DNA of 64,000 bases from positions 2,645,001 to 2,709,000 of the forward strand of contig JAPYXD010000466.1 in assembly GCA_030998225.1 (NCBI GenBank), in the 5' to 3' direction. A program made the position numbers and the translations under genes. How positions within the stretch are numbered: position 1 is the first letter of the stretch; every line of letters starts with the position of its first letter. Below are positions 24,439 to 35,211 of this stretch, piece by piece. The DNA comes from Diplolepis rosae. Taxonomy: Eukaryota > Arthropoda > Insecta > Hymenoptera > Diplolepididae. Below the pieces are notes generated by a model. That model searched no databases, had not been told where the DNA came from, and saw only the letters and a list, made by a program, of their open reading frames with translations.

Positions 24439-25109
24439 TTTTAAGCGCGCGTGTCGTGTGCACATTTAAAAAAAACACATTTTGGAAAATAAATATCACA
24501 TATATGTACATATCAGCATATTTCATTACGAAAGAGATTTTGAGATCACAAAAAAGTAATTTAGCATCGTGCAATATGTTTTAATTTCAATATTTCATAT
24601 TAAAATTTCGAAAAGAACTACTTCATTGACTACTTATACCGTACTCCAATTGATGTTTGCGTTAAATTTTATTCGCCTTAATCATCTCAAGTCGCGCGTA
24701 TTGATAACTAGTTTTATCGTGAGGCACCAGATGTTTCATGGTCATATTTTCTCATATGAATAATTCTCGTAACGTTATATAAGCTTCGATTGGTAATTAA
24801 AATTTTATATTTAGTATTATCATTAAATAGAAGAAAGTGTATTGAGTGACTTTACAAAATTTTGTGTTTCGTCCTAACGAGTTTTGAAAATTCTTGATCA
24901 CTGAAATGTATGTGAAAGTATTTTAATTGTAAGTATGACTTCTAGTTCGTTATGAAAAACGTTTTTTTCTTTTGAATTGTTAAGAACAACTATTTGTAGA
25001 GAATGCAAATGATAGATGAGATGCACCATGAGGAAATGAAAATATTTTGAATTTAGGAGTTCATTTTGTTACGTCCGGGTGAATATTTAATATACTCAAA
25101 CAATCATGA

Positions 25110-25110
<1 letters not shown>

Positions 25111-25147
<37 letters not shown>
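25111..25147. repeat. (AT)n microsatellite
   Basis: Uninterrupted AT dinucleotide repeat, about 18 units, just inside the left end of the 3.8-kb unit. Confidence 0.95.
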
Positions 25148-25148
<1 letters not shown>

Positions 25149-25384
25149 CAATGGATAAATATGGGAATAAAATGGTTTAAACAAAAAAGGATTATAATAT
25201 ATATAAATATATGGATTTTATTAAATAGACATATATAATGTAATACTATATATATATCAGGCATGCAAATAAGAATTGCATTCAATGAAAATATACATCT
25301 AAAACTCAATAAATATATTTTCTGTACCAACTACAATTTTAATAAATATTACAAAAAAGTAAAAGAACATTATTTTCTAATTAA

Positions 25385-28300
25385 TAGAGTCTAGCACGAT
25401 TCACGTTTTCTATAATTTTACAAAATTTTCGTATTTTATATTAGTGCAGCGTCAGGCCTTTAATAGAGTTTAGCACGATTCGTGTTTTCTATGATTTTTC
25501 CAAATTTTGGTATATTATATTAGCGCAGCGTCAGGCCTTTAATAGAGCTTAGCGCGACTCGTGTTTTCTATGATTTTACCAAATTTTCGTATTTTACATT
25601 AGTGCAGTGTCAGGCCTTTAATAGAGCTTAGCACGATTTGTTTTTTCTATGATTTTTCCAAATTTTCGTATTTTATATTAGCGCAGTATCAGGCCTTTAA
25701 TAGAGCTTAGCACGACTCGTGTTTTCTACCATTTTACCAAATTCTCGTTTTTTATATTAGCGCAGTGTCAGGCCTTTAATAGAGCTTAGCACTATTCGTT
25801 CTTTCTATAATTTTACCAAATTCTCGTATTTTATATTAGTGCAGTGTCAGGCCTTTAATAGAGCTTAGCACGACTCGTGTTTTCTACAATTTTACCAAAT
25901 TCTCGTTTTTTAAATTAGTGAAGCCTCAGGCCTTTAATAGAGCTTAGCAAGATTCGTTCTTTCCATAACTTTACCAAATTCTCGTATTTTATTTTATTGC
26001 AGTATCAAGCCTTTAATAGAGCTTAGCACTATTCGTGTTTTCTATGAATTTTCCAAATTTTGGTATATTATATTAGCAGAGTGTCAGGCCTTTAATAGAG
26101 CTTAGCGCGACTCGTATTTTCTATGATTTGACTAAATGTTGTATTTTATATTAGTGCAGTGTCGAGCCTTTAATAGAGCTCAGGACGATTTGCGTTTTCT
26201 ATGATTTTTCCAAATTTTGGTATATTATATTAGCGCAGTGTCAGGCCTTTAATAGAGCTTAGCACTATTCGTTCTTTTTATAATTTTGCCAAATTCTCGT
26301 ATTTGATTTTAGTGAAGCGTCAGGCGTTCAATAGAGTTTAGCACGATTCGTGTTTTCTATGATTTTTCCAAATTTTGGTATATTATATTAGCGCAGCGTC
26401 AGGCCTTTAATAGAGCTTAGCGCGACTCGTGTTTTCTATGATTTTACCAAATTTTTTTATTTTATATTAGCGCAGTGTCAGGCCATTAATAGAGCTTAGC
26501 TCTATTCGTTCTTTCTATAATTTTACCAAATTCTCGTATTTTATATTAGTGTAGTGTCAGGCCTTTAATAAAGCTTAGTACGATTCGTGTTTTCTATGAT
26601 TTTTCAACAAATTCTAGTATTTTATATTAGTATGGTGTCAGGCCTTTAATAGAGCTTAGCACTATTCGTTCTTTCTATAATTTTACCAAATTCTCGTATT
26701 TTATATTAGTGCAGTGTCAGGCCTTTAATAGAGCTTAGCACGACTCGTGTTTTCTACAATTTTACCAAATTCTCGTTTTTTAAATTAGTGAAGCCTCAGG
26801 CCTTTAATAGAGCTTAGCAAGATTCGTTCTTTCCATAACTTTACCAAATTCTCGTATTTTATTTTATTGCAGTATCAAGCCTTCAATAGAGTTTAGCACG
26901 ATTCGTGTTTTCTATGAATTTTCCAAATTTTGGTATATTATATTAGCAGAGTGTCAGGCCTTTAATAGAGCTTAGCGCGACTCGTATTTTCTATGATTTG
27001 ACTAAATGTTGTATTTTATATTAGTGCAGTGTCGAGCCTTTAATAGAGCTCAGGACGATTTGCGTTTTCTATGATTTTTCCAAATTTTGGTATATTATAT
27101 TAGCGCAGTGTCAGGCCTTTAATAGAGCTTAGCACTATTCGTTCTTTTTATAATTTTGCCAAATTCTCGTATTTGATTTTAGTGAAGCGTCAGGCGTTCA
27201 ATAGAGTTTAGCACGATTCGTGTTTTCTATGATTTTTCCAAATTTTGGTATATTATATTAGCGCAGCGTCAGGCCTTTAATAGAGCTTAGCGCGACTCGT
27301 GTTTTCTATGATTTTACCAAATTTTTTTATTTTATATTAGTGCAGTGTCAGGCCATTAATAGAGCTTAGCTCTATTCGTTCTTTCTATAATTTTACCAAA
27401 TTCTCGTATTTTATATTAGTGTAGTGTCAGGCCTTTAATAAAGCTTAGTACGATTCGTGTTTTCTATGATTTTTCTACAAATTCTAGTATTTTATATTAG
27501 TATGGTGTCAGGCCTTTAATAGAGCTTAGCACTATTCGTTCTTTCTATAATTTTACCAAATTCTCGTATTTTATATTAGTGCAGTGTCAGGCCTTTAATA
27601 GAGCTTAGCACGACTCGTGTTTTCTACAATTTTACCAAATTCTCGTTTTTTAAATTAGTGAAGCCTCAGGCCTTTAATAGAGCTTAGCAAGATTCGTTCT
27701 TTCCATAACTTTACCAAATTCTCGTATTTTATTTTATTGCAGTATCAAGCCTTCAATAGAGCTTAGCACTATTCGTGTTTTCTATGAATTTTCCAAATTT
27801 TGGTATATTATATTAGCAGAGTGTCAGGCCTTTAATAGAGCTTAGCGCGACTCGTATTTTCTATGATTTGACTAAATGTTGTATTTTATATTAGTGCAGT
27901 GTCGAGCCTTTAATAGAGCTCAGGACGATTTGCGTTTTCTATGATTTTTCCAAATTTTGGTATATTATATTAGCGCAGTGTCAGGCCTTTAATAGAGCTT
28001 AGCACTATTCGTTCTTTTTATAATTTTACCAAATTCTCGTATTTTATTTTAGTGAAGCGTCAGGCCTTCAATAGAGTTTAGCACGATTCGTGTTTTCTAT
28101 GATTTTTCCAAATTTTGGTATATTATATTAGCGCAGTGTCAGGCCTTTAATAGAGCTTAGCTCGACAAGTGTTTTCTATGATTTTGCAAAATTTTTTTAT
28201 TTTATATTAGTGCAGTGTCAGGCCATTAATAGAGCTTAGCTCTATTCGTTCTTTCTATAATTTTACCAAATTCTCGTATTTTATATTAGTGTAGTGTCAG

Positions 28301-28560
28301 GCCTTTAATAAAGCTTAGTACGATTCGTGTTTTCTATGATTTTTCTACAAATTCTAGTATTTTATATTAGTATGGTGTCAGGCCTTTACTAGAGCTTTGC
28401 ACAAATACATTTCTCTTAATTTTATCTTATGGCCAAGGTGCTAAGTTGAATGTGGTGCCAGGCCTATAATAGAGCTTAGTACATATTCAAATTTTCTAAA
28501 TTTTTTCAATCATTGTATTTTCCATTTAATGTGGTACCAGGCCCTAATTGAGCTAACTAC
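25385..28560 (+). repeat. 79-bp satellite array, about 40 monomers
   Basis: The monomer contains CAGGCCTTTAATAGAGCTTA, TTTTCTATNATTTTNCCAAA and TATTATATTAG. The AGGCC core occurs at 25454, 25533, 25612 and 25691 and so on, in steps of 79-80 bp. The first five or so monomers are diverse. Those from 25766 form an 870-bp higher-order pattern. After 28380 the monomers degrade and lengthen. There are no unique spacers, so it is not a CRISPR-like array. Confidence 0.95.
25766..28380 (+). repeat. Higher-order repeat: three copies of an 870-bp block (11 monomers)
   Basis: Monomer-specific variants recur exactly 870 bp apart. GTCGAGCCTTTAATAGAGCT starts at 26161, 27031 and 27901. CTTTCTATAATTTTACCAAA starts (in one specific monomer) at 25801, 26671 and 27541. 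Monomers inside a block differ much more from each other than the same monomer differs between blocks. This is the hallmark of recent block-wise amplification. It ends at 28380, where the next block start is absent. Confidence 0.9.
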
Positions 28561-28952
28561 GCATTCATTGCTTAACCTCGACTTGTCGTCTATTTTACCA
28601 GAAGTTATGTCTGGCAGATGTGAATTGTCTATCAGTTTACCAATTTATCAACGTTATAATCATAACATTTATATTGGTTAGAAATTCTATCATAATTAAA
28701 GATTCTGGGGTTTTAAACCTTAGATATTCTCTCGAAGTAAGGAATTATGATTAGTACCGGTCCGTAATTTTCTCGTGGCTGCAGTTTGCTAAAAACCTAT
28801 TCTACATTAGGCGTTCCCCAGGCTATAGCACATGCGTGTTGTCCTAAATGATAATTAACAACATTTTTTAATTTTATATTTGTGCGTTTCCGGACGTAAC
28901 AATTTTAAAAAATGTCTGAGAGTTAAAGCGTCAAGGCTGAACATCAGAATAT

Positions 28953-29138
28953 AATGTTTATCCCATTATGTAATTCACATATTTTGATATCTGAAGAATC
29001 GCAGTAAGCAAGAGTAATTCTTTTTCAAAATGTCCTTTTTTCAAAAAAATGCAAAAACAATATTCAAACTGAAAAATTTAAATGAAAAAACTTTTTTTTA
29101 TAAATAGTTAGAACCATTGAAAAGAACGGAAAAAGAAC
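28953..29138 (-). repeat. Right arm of the inverted repeat enclosing the satellite region
   Basis: Inverted partner of 24237-24438 (see there). It starts about 50 bp right of the 3.8-kb unit. Confidence 0.75.
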
Positions 29139-29391
29139 TACGGAAACCAATATACGCAAGACTTGATTTAAAGAAAAAATGCAAGTTACAATTTTTTCAA
29201 GAAATGTAGTTATGTGAAAAGTGTAAACTTACTACCTCTGTAACTTATTAACTGTAGGTGCTAATGCAAAATTATTTTCAGAATTATAAATTCGTATCTA
29301 GTACAACATTTTTTGCAAATTTAAAAAAATTTGGAACAAGGAAGAGAGAAACGATTGATTGGAGTTTCTGCCAATTGCGTATCTTAAAATT

Positions 29392-31456
29392 TGTTACGGT
29401 TGACTCTACGAGACGGGAGTAATCAAATCAAAGATAAAATACTCCCGTGGCCAACGCGTAATTGTATCATGCGTGCCGTGGCCGAGACTCTCTTTTCTTT
29501 CTCGTCTGTTCTTTTTCTTTCTTCTAGCCGTCAATCACACGTGCACTCACTGCACTACAGCTCATGCGAGGGAGATAGGGTGAGCGCGGGGAAGGGGTGA
29601 CGACAACTCTCCTTCATATTCTGTCTCTCTTAAGGCAATAGAGTTCCAGCGCAACTTTAAAATGCTGATAAAAATACGAACTAATAATTTTAGCGATATT
29701 CGTAATATCACCTAATAAAAATAATCGTTATAATGATGAATGATTACATAATAATAATTATTGTTATAATGATTAATTATTTGACGATACTTATTATAAT
29801 AATAATTAACTGTATAATAATAATTATTATTGAAACGATAATTCTAATGACGAGAATTAAAGGATTGACTTTGATTTGACATTAGTGCACGTGTCCTGCA
29901 AAACTGTTTAGCTGGCGCGTTATCAGCATCAGCATTTTAAGGTCGCGCCAGATCCTGCCTTCGTTCTCACAGTAGTCAGCAGGAGTCAAGTTACAAATTC
30001 GCAAAAGTCCCTTCCATGCATACACCCACGACGCTAATTTTTACCGATCGTCGCCAGCATTCCTCTTCGATTTCTCGGGCGGACAAGATGTCCAGAGGGT
30101 CGTGTGGAAAAAGGGACAGGTGACTGTTCCCTCGCTCCGTCCGTGTTTCCCATCACGAATCGCGTCGTGAGAGTGACTCCGAAGGCTCCTCAGAGTCGAA
30201 AATTCGAGTACACCAGGGGGTGTTTCGGGACGTAAATTGGGTAAACGAATCGCGTAGAAACAAATTTAGAAACAAATTCAGAAAAAAATTTAGAAAAAAA
30301 ATTTAGATACAAATTTAAAAGCTGTGTGCAACCGGTCCAGTTCGGGAGTGAAACCAAGTGTTAACCACTGTGTTTCGAAAGAACAAGAAAGCTGAGAAGC
30401 TTGTGCGCGTATCGCCCCGATTTGTAAGACCACATCGGTAAAATCGGTGCGATTCGACGTATTTAAAACTCAAAAAAATAAATAAATCTGGGGCTTGTGC
30501 AAAAATTACGACAGAATTTCGCGGTAGCCTTTGGAGTGACACCTCGCGGCGTGAAAGTGAGAGTGGTGTTGTGTGCCGCTAGGGAAACCCAGGAGAGGAA
30601 TTTATGGCCCGGGAAAGCAAGGTAAGAGTATGTAATCTCGACCTCCCTCTCTCGCGCTCTCTCTGTCTCTCTGTCACCTGAGCTTACAGCTGACTTCCGC
30701 AGCAATTCGAAATTAATCTTAGCGACAGCCGATGATTATTTTTTTTTTTTGTAAAACAAATTGAATTTTTGCCCGTCGACTCTTCTTGTCCGAAGGTCAG
30801 GCGGTAGTGTTAAGGTCGTAAAAATTTTGGTAAATTTGAGTAATAACAGAATTTTTAATACAAACAAATTATGTAATTTTGTGCCGTATTGTAGATTTTT
30901 AAGCTTTCTATCGCAATAATTTTGTGACGTATTGTATATTTTTTTCAGTTTTCTATCGCAATAATTTTGTGACGTATTGTATATTTTTTTTAGTTTTCTA
31001 TCGCAATAATTTTGTGCCTTATTGTAGATTTTTAAGCTTTCTACCGTAAAAATTTGGTATATTTTAATATCGACAAAAGTATGTTATTTATGACGCATTA
31101 CAATTTTCAAGAATTGCCTTTGTCTAAATAACCCCACCACTACTCTGGTGAATAAATTTTGTGTCAGTTCACGGTAAATTGAAATCTAAAGTTATTTGAA
31201 AACCTTAACGCTTACAGGAAGTCAAGGCTAGGCAGAGCAAGGTATTTCCCCAGGAAATAGAGCTCAGAGGACGATCACCCACAATAAATAAAATAAACAA
31301 AGTGATGTGAATTACTTTGACTGTTTGGTTCCTCCGGCGAAGAAACTAAGGCAACTACTTCTCACTTTTTCTCTTGTAACACCTCTTCTCAGGTCTTTGA
31401 GTGGGATAGTTTTTTTTGAAAAGTTTGTTTAAAATCAAAATTGCCCGTTCGTAACA
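29392..31456 (+). repeat. 5' LTR of the 14.8-kb retroelement (about 2.06 kb)
   Basis: It starts TGTTACGGTTGACTCTACGA and ends TTCGTAACA, so the termini TGTTACG/CGTAACA are inverted. The first about 1.82 kb is repeated with few differences at 42414-44212. Inside are an AT-rich palindromic zone (AATAATAATTATTATTG, about 29735-29840), a 45-bp minisatellite with ATCGCAATAATTTTGTGACG (about 30867-31065) and AATAAA signals at about 31283-31297. These lie in the terminal portion expected to hold the polyadenylation site. It is unusually long for a gypsy LTR. The ORFs inside it are not genes. Confidence 0.85.
30604..30627 (+). promoter_or_regulatory. Candidate 5' splice site preceded by a six-codon ATG segment
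   Basis: AAG|GTAAGAG at 30619-30627 is a near-consensus donor. An ATG at 30604 opens exactly six codons up to the GT. The same sequence lies in the 3' LTR (about 43603). Errantiviruses make env from a spliced RNA with a donor in the leader, so this may be it. The transcription start is unknown, so it may not lie within the transcript. Confidence 0.3.
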
Positions 31457-31465
31457 AACAGTTTG

Positions 31466-31483
31466 TGGCAGCGGTGGGATTTT
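31466..31483 (+). promoter_or_regulatory. Possible tRNA primer-binding site
   Basis: TGGCAGCGGTGGGATTTT begins nine bases after the proposed LTR end, the usual position for a primer-binding site that starts with TGG. The complementary tRNA was not identified. Confidence 0.4.
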
Positions 31484-32080
31484 CCTCTCGAAAGGGTTGA
31501 ACCTTTTCTTGAGCCCACCTTTGCTCTGCTAAAGTTTTACTAAATTTATTGTTTATTTTTTTTCTTCTTTTTAGGCTTGGTTTTTTTTCTCTTTTTCTCT
31601 GTTATATACATCGGAAATTGTTGACAGATAGTCCGTGGCTACCGAAAAAAATTACAAACCTTTTGGAAAACGTTGTGTGGGGATTCTACTTAAGACAGTA
31701 TTCTCCTGCGGAGTTCTATTTATTACTTTTCAAAACAAAATAATATTTTGTATTCAGGTTCAAATTAAGAATATAAAATTTAGCAGTATGTTTTTATTCA
31801 TATGTATATGAATTTCCCTTTCTCTTGTTTTTGTCAAGCGAAAGAAAGGAAAAGAAAAAGTGAATGTCTTTCTTTGAGTTATTAGTTCGGATTGAAAAGA
31901 GACTAGAAAGTGCCTCCGGCCGTCGAAACCTCTAAGGTTCAAGTCAAAGCTTGAACGTATCCGAATCGCCAATTCAAACTAAGGAATACATTTTTTCTAA
32001 GTAAATTTTAGTAAGTCACCTTAAGGGATATCCTTTGTTAAAATTCCGAGTTGGGCACCTCTTGAGCCTACTAATCAAAG
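31484..32080 (+). other. Retroelement leader
   Basis: Untranslated leader between the primer-binding region and the first ORF, with T-rich tracts and no convincing coding sequence. The 64-codon ORF starting 31549 is low-complexity and I do not call it. Confidence 0.5.
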
Positions 32081-32707
32081 ATGCCTTTAGATCCGCCAGA
32101 GAATACCCGGTCACGTAAACAGTGGAGAAAAGTCCGGAAGGAGAAAAGAGACGCTTATCTGCAGGCAGCTACCGCAAGTTCGTACCCCAATGGAACTTCC
32201 ACTCATGAGATCCGTCCCGTTCCTCCACCCTCTGTTGATGCACGGCGCGTCCCTATTAATACCAGATTCATAAATTCTCCTCGACCTCTTCCATCCAGAG
32301 GAGAAGATATTTTTAATAGAGTTAGAAACAATAAGGAGTTCCTGGCTTTATTCGATAAAATATTGAATAACGTTTCATGGCCCGCCCCTATCCCGGGTCA
32401 ACCATTCACTGGTAGGCAATCGTTCACCAGCTTCCTTTCCGAGGAATGTCCACCATCAAAGCGAGCACGAAAACCTCTGGATTTGGGTGCCCTTGACTCT
32501 GATAACGACATTGTATCTGGGGACGGAAAACTTCCGGAGTTGGTTGTCCTTGATTCTGATGACGACATTGCATCTGGGGACGGAAAACTTCCGGAGTTGG
32601 TTGTCCTTGATTCTGATGACGACATTGCACCTGGGAGCAGATCGGTTTCAGATATCGAAAACGGTATTTTTGAGGAGATCGCAAGATTAGACTCGCTAAA
32701 CCAATAA
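32081..32707 (+). CDS. Accessory ORF upstream of gag with SUMO-interaction-like repeats (208 aa)
   Basis: An intact ORF of 208 codons between the leader and gag, a position where insect Ty3/gypsy elements normally have no gene. I recognise no family. Residues 1-30 are basic (SRKQWRKVRKEKRD). The middle is proline-rich. The C-terminal third contains a direct 57-bp (19-aa) repeat starting at 32492, 32549 and 32606. Each unit begins LDSD(N/D)DI and the two complete units end GKLPELVV. The junction ELVVLDSDDD fits the pattern of a SUMO-interacting motif, hydrophobic residues followed by acidic ones. From this I infer a possible link to SUMO-dependent nuclear regulation. The final segment (SDIENGIFEEIARLDSLNQ) is acidic. 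Start chosen: first ATG, in CAAAGATGCC. It may instead be a former gag N-terminal or leader ORF. Confidence 0.55.
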   Translation: MPLDPPENTRSRKQWRKVRKEKRDAYLQAATASSYPNGTSTHEIRPVPPPSVDARRVPINTRFINSPRPLPSRGEDIFNRVRNNKEFLALFDKILNNVSWPAPIPGQPFTGRQSFTSFLSEECPPSKRARKPLDLGALDSDNDIVSGDGKLPELVVLDSDDDIASGDGKLPELVVLDSDDDIAPGSRSVSDIENGIFEEIARLDSLNQ

Positions 32708-34161
32708 CGGCTCAATGAGAATGTTGCCCTGAAATATGTAAAAATTTAAGAGCAGGAATGGAGTCTATGATTAAGAAGGTGATGATGGTCGCATTAAAAG
32801 TTCTATGGAATAAGGCAGTCTTATTAGAATATGATTTGAATAGGGAAACTATTGCATGCGTTGCTACGTGGCGCGAAGGTTTTTCTTACCTCCAACAGGC
32901 GTTGTTTTTTTTAAATATATATTGCTAGGCTAAGGTGGTATGTAGCAGGTTCTTTTATTCAACTGCCGATTTAGCAGTTTAATTTCTCTAATTTCTAATT
33001 GATGATCCAATACTTGTTCTCAAATGTCCAGGAATTTGCTGAATATCGATTTCGACAAATTAAATTAAAATGCGGAATTAAAACTCCCTCTCTAGGGGCT
33101 TGGGAATGGTGTTCAGATCAATTCTTATTTGTCGTTCTAAATTGCTGACTCAATATCCCCCACCTTACGGCATGAAGAAGGGTACTTCATTTTTTTTTTA
33201 CGATAACACCTAGGAACTGACTAGAATTTTAACATTGTACAACGCTGAAGCAAGCAGTACACATCCAAACGAGCTTCCAAGTCAATTGGCCGTTTTATAT
33301 TTTATTATATTTATAAAATTGTTTATATAATTATTTATATAATTAATTGTATTTATATTTTATATATATTGAGACTGATATAGAAGCTAGTGCATAAAAT
33401 ATTTTAAAGCAAAACTGTCGACAAGTACCCACAAATAACATACTCTAATAGTAGTAAGAGAGACAGAGATTGAGGGTGGTGTGTTGAGGTTGAACCCTAA
33501 CAGGCGAAGGATATCATCGAGGAATGTAAGTTTCATGCCAGGGCCTGGCTATCTCTCCTGGGTAAAAAAAAGAAAAAAAAAGGGGGGAATGCTACATCAG
33601 TGATCTTCCGAGGGCTTGACAGGTACGTTCACCGCCAGTTACTCGTGATTATTCTGGACGAATTTACACGTACCGACTTTAAAGCAAGGTAGGTGACGTT
33701 ATCATTTATATGTTTTTCGAGCAAACAGTGAGCAGTTGCCCTGTACCCAATCCGTCGTTTTTCTTTTAAATTTCAAATTTTATTCACTATTTAGTTATCG
33801 ATCTTAATGAACAACGCTGACAATAATAACAACATTTTCGGAAAGTTCTGCGATTATTCCGGGGTGGTGAATCCATCATCGGATGAATTTACACCACCTG
33901 CTATCAGTTGAGCGATCACTAACGACAATTCATACTAAACTTAGACCTTCACTCTGGTTTGTCCATAGAAAACGTAGTTTATTTCTTTTTTATTTTATTT
34001 TTATATTTCTATATTTTCGTTTTACTAAACCTACCGATATGCCAAATGACGGAATCGGGGACAAAACACCAACTAAAAATCCAGACGCAAGGACATTGCA
34101 ACAATCGTTCCTTGGCGTAACCCCTAACATTCCGATTTCCTCAAATTAAGCGACACGCGCC
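32708..34161 (+). other. Non-coding interval between accessory ORF and gag
   Basis: About 1.45 kb without a convincing gene. An AT-rich zone lies at 33290-33380 and a purine tract (AAAAAAAAAGGGGGGAA) ends near 33590. Tiny ORFs at 33807-33914 (Asn-rich start) and about 34038-34149 may be relics of a longer gag N-terminus. Confidence 0.4.
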
Positions 34162-35211
34162 ATGAACGTGAGTGCTGCGATGGCTACGGCTCTTGAAGGT
34201 ATGACCCTTCAGCAAAGTACATACCATATACCTACGTTCGATGGTAGGACGCCCGCGCTAAAGGAGTTTTTACAGGATGTCGCAAACGGTGCGGTATATG
34301 TCACCGAATCAACAGAATCCGCGTTCATAAAAATAATTCTTAGCAAATTAAAAGGAACTGCGCGCGAAAGTGTCCGCGACAAGGAATTTAGGAACTTGCA
34401 GGAATTAATCTCTCATCTAAAGAAGCGTTTTGCTCCCACTAAGAAGTACAAATGGTACTTCGAAGCTATTGTGAATCTGCGTATGAAGCAGACTGAAAGT
34501 GTGAGCGATTATTATGACAGGACCTTGGGTCTTCTTAGCGGAGCAAAGCACTCACTCGAAGAAAAATATAGTGGATCAATCGCTAATACCGCTAACATGA
34601 TGAAACCTGTAACAGACTGTGCCCACGATGCATTTATTCGCGAATTACCGGATGAAATGTTGACGTGCGTTGACACCAGAAACCCTCGAACCTTGGATGA
34701 AGCTTATGAATACGCGCTTCACGTAGAGGAACGACAGAAGTATACCGAAAATCGGTATACTTCATCGGTGTCGACCTACCACGTCGCATGGCAAGATCGA
34801 ATCCCCGACCGGGCTAGATCACCTAGCCCAGATACTAGGCAAATGGAACATAATGGCAAGCCAACAAGATTAGAAAAACCAGCAGCGGGCACTCCATCGC
34901 CTACTGTACAGTACCCCTCCCTGTCCTACCCATCTTTTCCTAATCAACTCCCAATGTATCCTTACGCATATCCGCCCCACGTCCAGTATCCCTATCCTCC
35001 GCATTATGGATATCCATACTCACCACAATACCATAGCGCACCAGCTGACAGGGCCAATAACCCGCCTTGGTCGCAAACTAACTTGCAGCGTGGTTTGTAC
35101 GGGACCGATCTCATCAAAGCCTACGTTTTTAAACTACTCTCAGGACCGCCGTCAGGACGCCACGACGAGTCCCATACTGAAGGAGCATCCAAAACAGTAC
35201 AGTTTCTGTAG
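34162..35211 (+). CDS. gag: Gag capsid polyprotein (349 aa)
   Basis: Structural capsid protein of the retroelement. The first about 200 residues form a retrotransposon-gag-like helical domain with IPTFDGRTPALKEFLQDV, LKGTAREsVRDKEF, ISHLKKRFAPTKKYKWYFEA and VSDYYDRTLGLL. This is the usual capsid order. The C-terminal third is disordered, rich in Pro and Tyr, with YPSL/YPSF at about 34914-34940 and PPHY at 34996-35007, resembling viral late-domain motifs. No CCHC zinc knuckle is present, as is usual for errantivirus-type Gags. The ORF is intact. The next ORF is open in the -1 frame from 35181, overlapping the gag end by about 30 bases, so -1 frameshifting is the likely expression mode. I see no canonical slippery heptamer. 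The first Met is a reasonable start but N-terminal coding may lie further upstream. Confidence 0.85.
   Translation: MNVSAAMATALEGMTLQQSTYHIPTFDGRTPALKEFLQDVANGAVYVTESTESAFIKIILSKLKGTARESVRDKEFRNLQELISHLKKRFAPTKKYKWYFEAIVNLRMKQTESVSDYYDRTLGLLSGAKHSLEEKYSGSIANTANMMKPVTDCAHDAFIRELPDEMLTCVDTRNPRTLDEAYEYALHVEERQKYTENRYTSSVSTYHVAWQDRIPDRARSPSPDTRQMEHNGKPTRLEKPAAGTPSPTVQYPSLSYPSFPNQLPMYPYAYPPHVQYPYPPHYGYPYSPQYHSAPADRANNPPWSQTNLQRGLYGTDLIKAYVFKLLSGPPSGRHDESHTEGASKTVQFL

Larger units (their letters stand above)
25067..28901. mobile_element. 3.8-kb unit bounded by inverted ends and ATTT target duplication (solo-LTR-like)
   Basis: The left end TGTTACGTCCGG and right end CCGGACGTAACA are perfect inverted repeats, flanked on both sides by ATTT (25063-25066 and 28902-28905). 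TG...CA termini with a 4-bp duplication fit a solo LTR of the Ty3/gypsy type. A terminal-inverted-repeat DNA transposon is the alternative. Inside are an (AT)n tract, the 79-bp satellite array and about 340 bp of unique right-hand sequence. There is no coding. Confidence 0.7.

Noticed and set aside
25385..28560. CRISPR-like array
   Set aside because: Units are contiguous 79-bp satellite monomers without unique spacers or neighbouring cas genes, in eukaryotic DNA.
29391..29600. 69-codon ORF repeated at 42367-42645
   Set aside because: It lies in both LTRs and is conserved because LTRs are duplicates. No protein features.
32941..33596. Solo LTR with TGTAGCA...TGCTACA ends inside the retroelement leader
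   Set aside because: Only a 7-bp inverted match, flanks GGTA and TCAG do not match, and no second copy was seen.
35181..35211. Canonical -1 slippery heptamer in the gag/pol overlap
   Set aside because: ATCCAAAACAG in the overlap does not fit X-XXY-YYZ in the gag frame.
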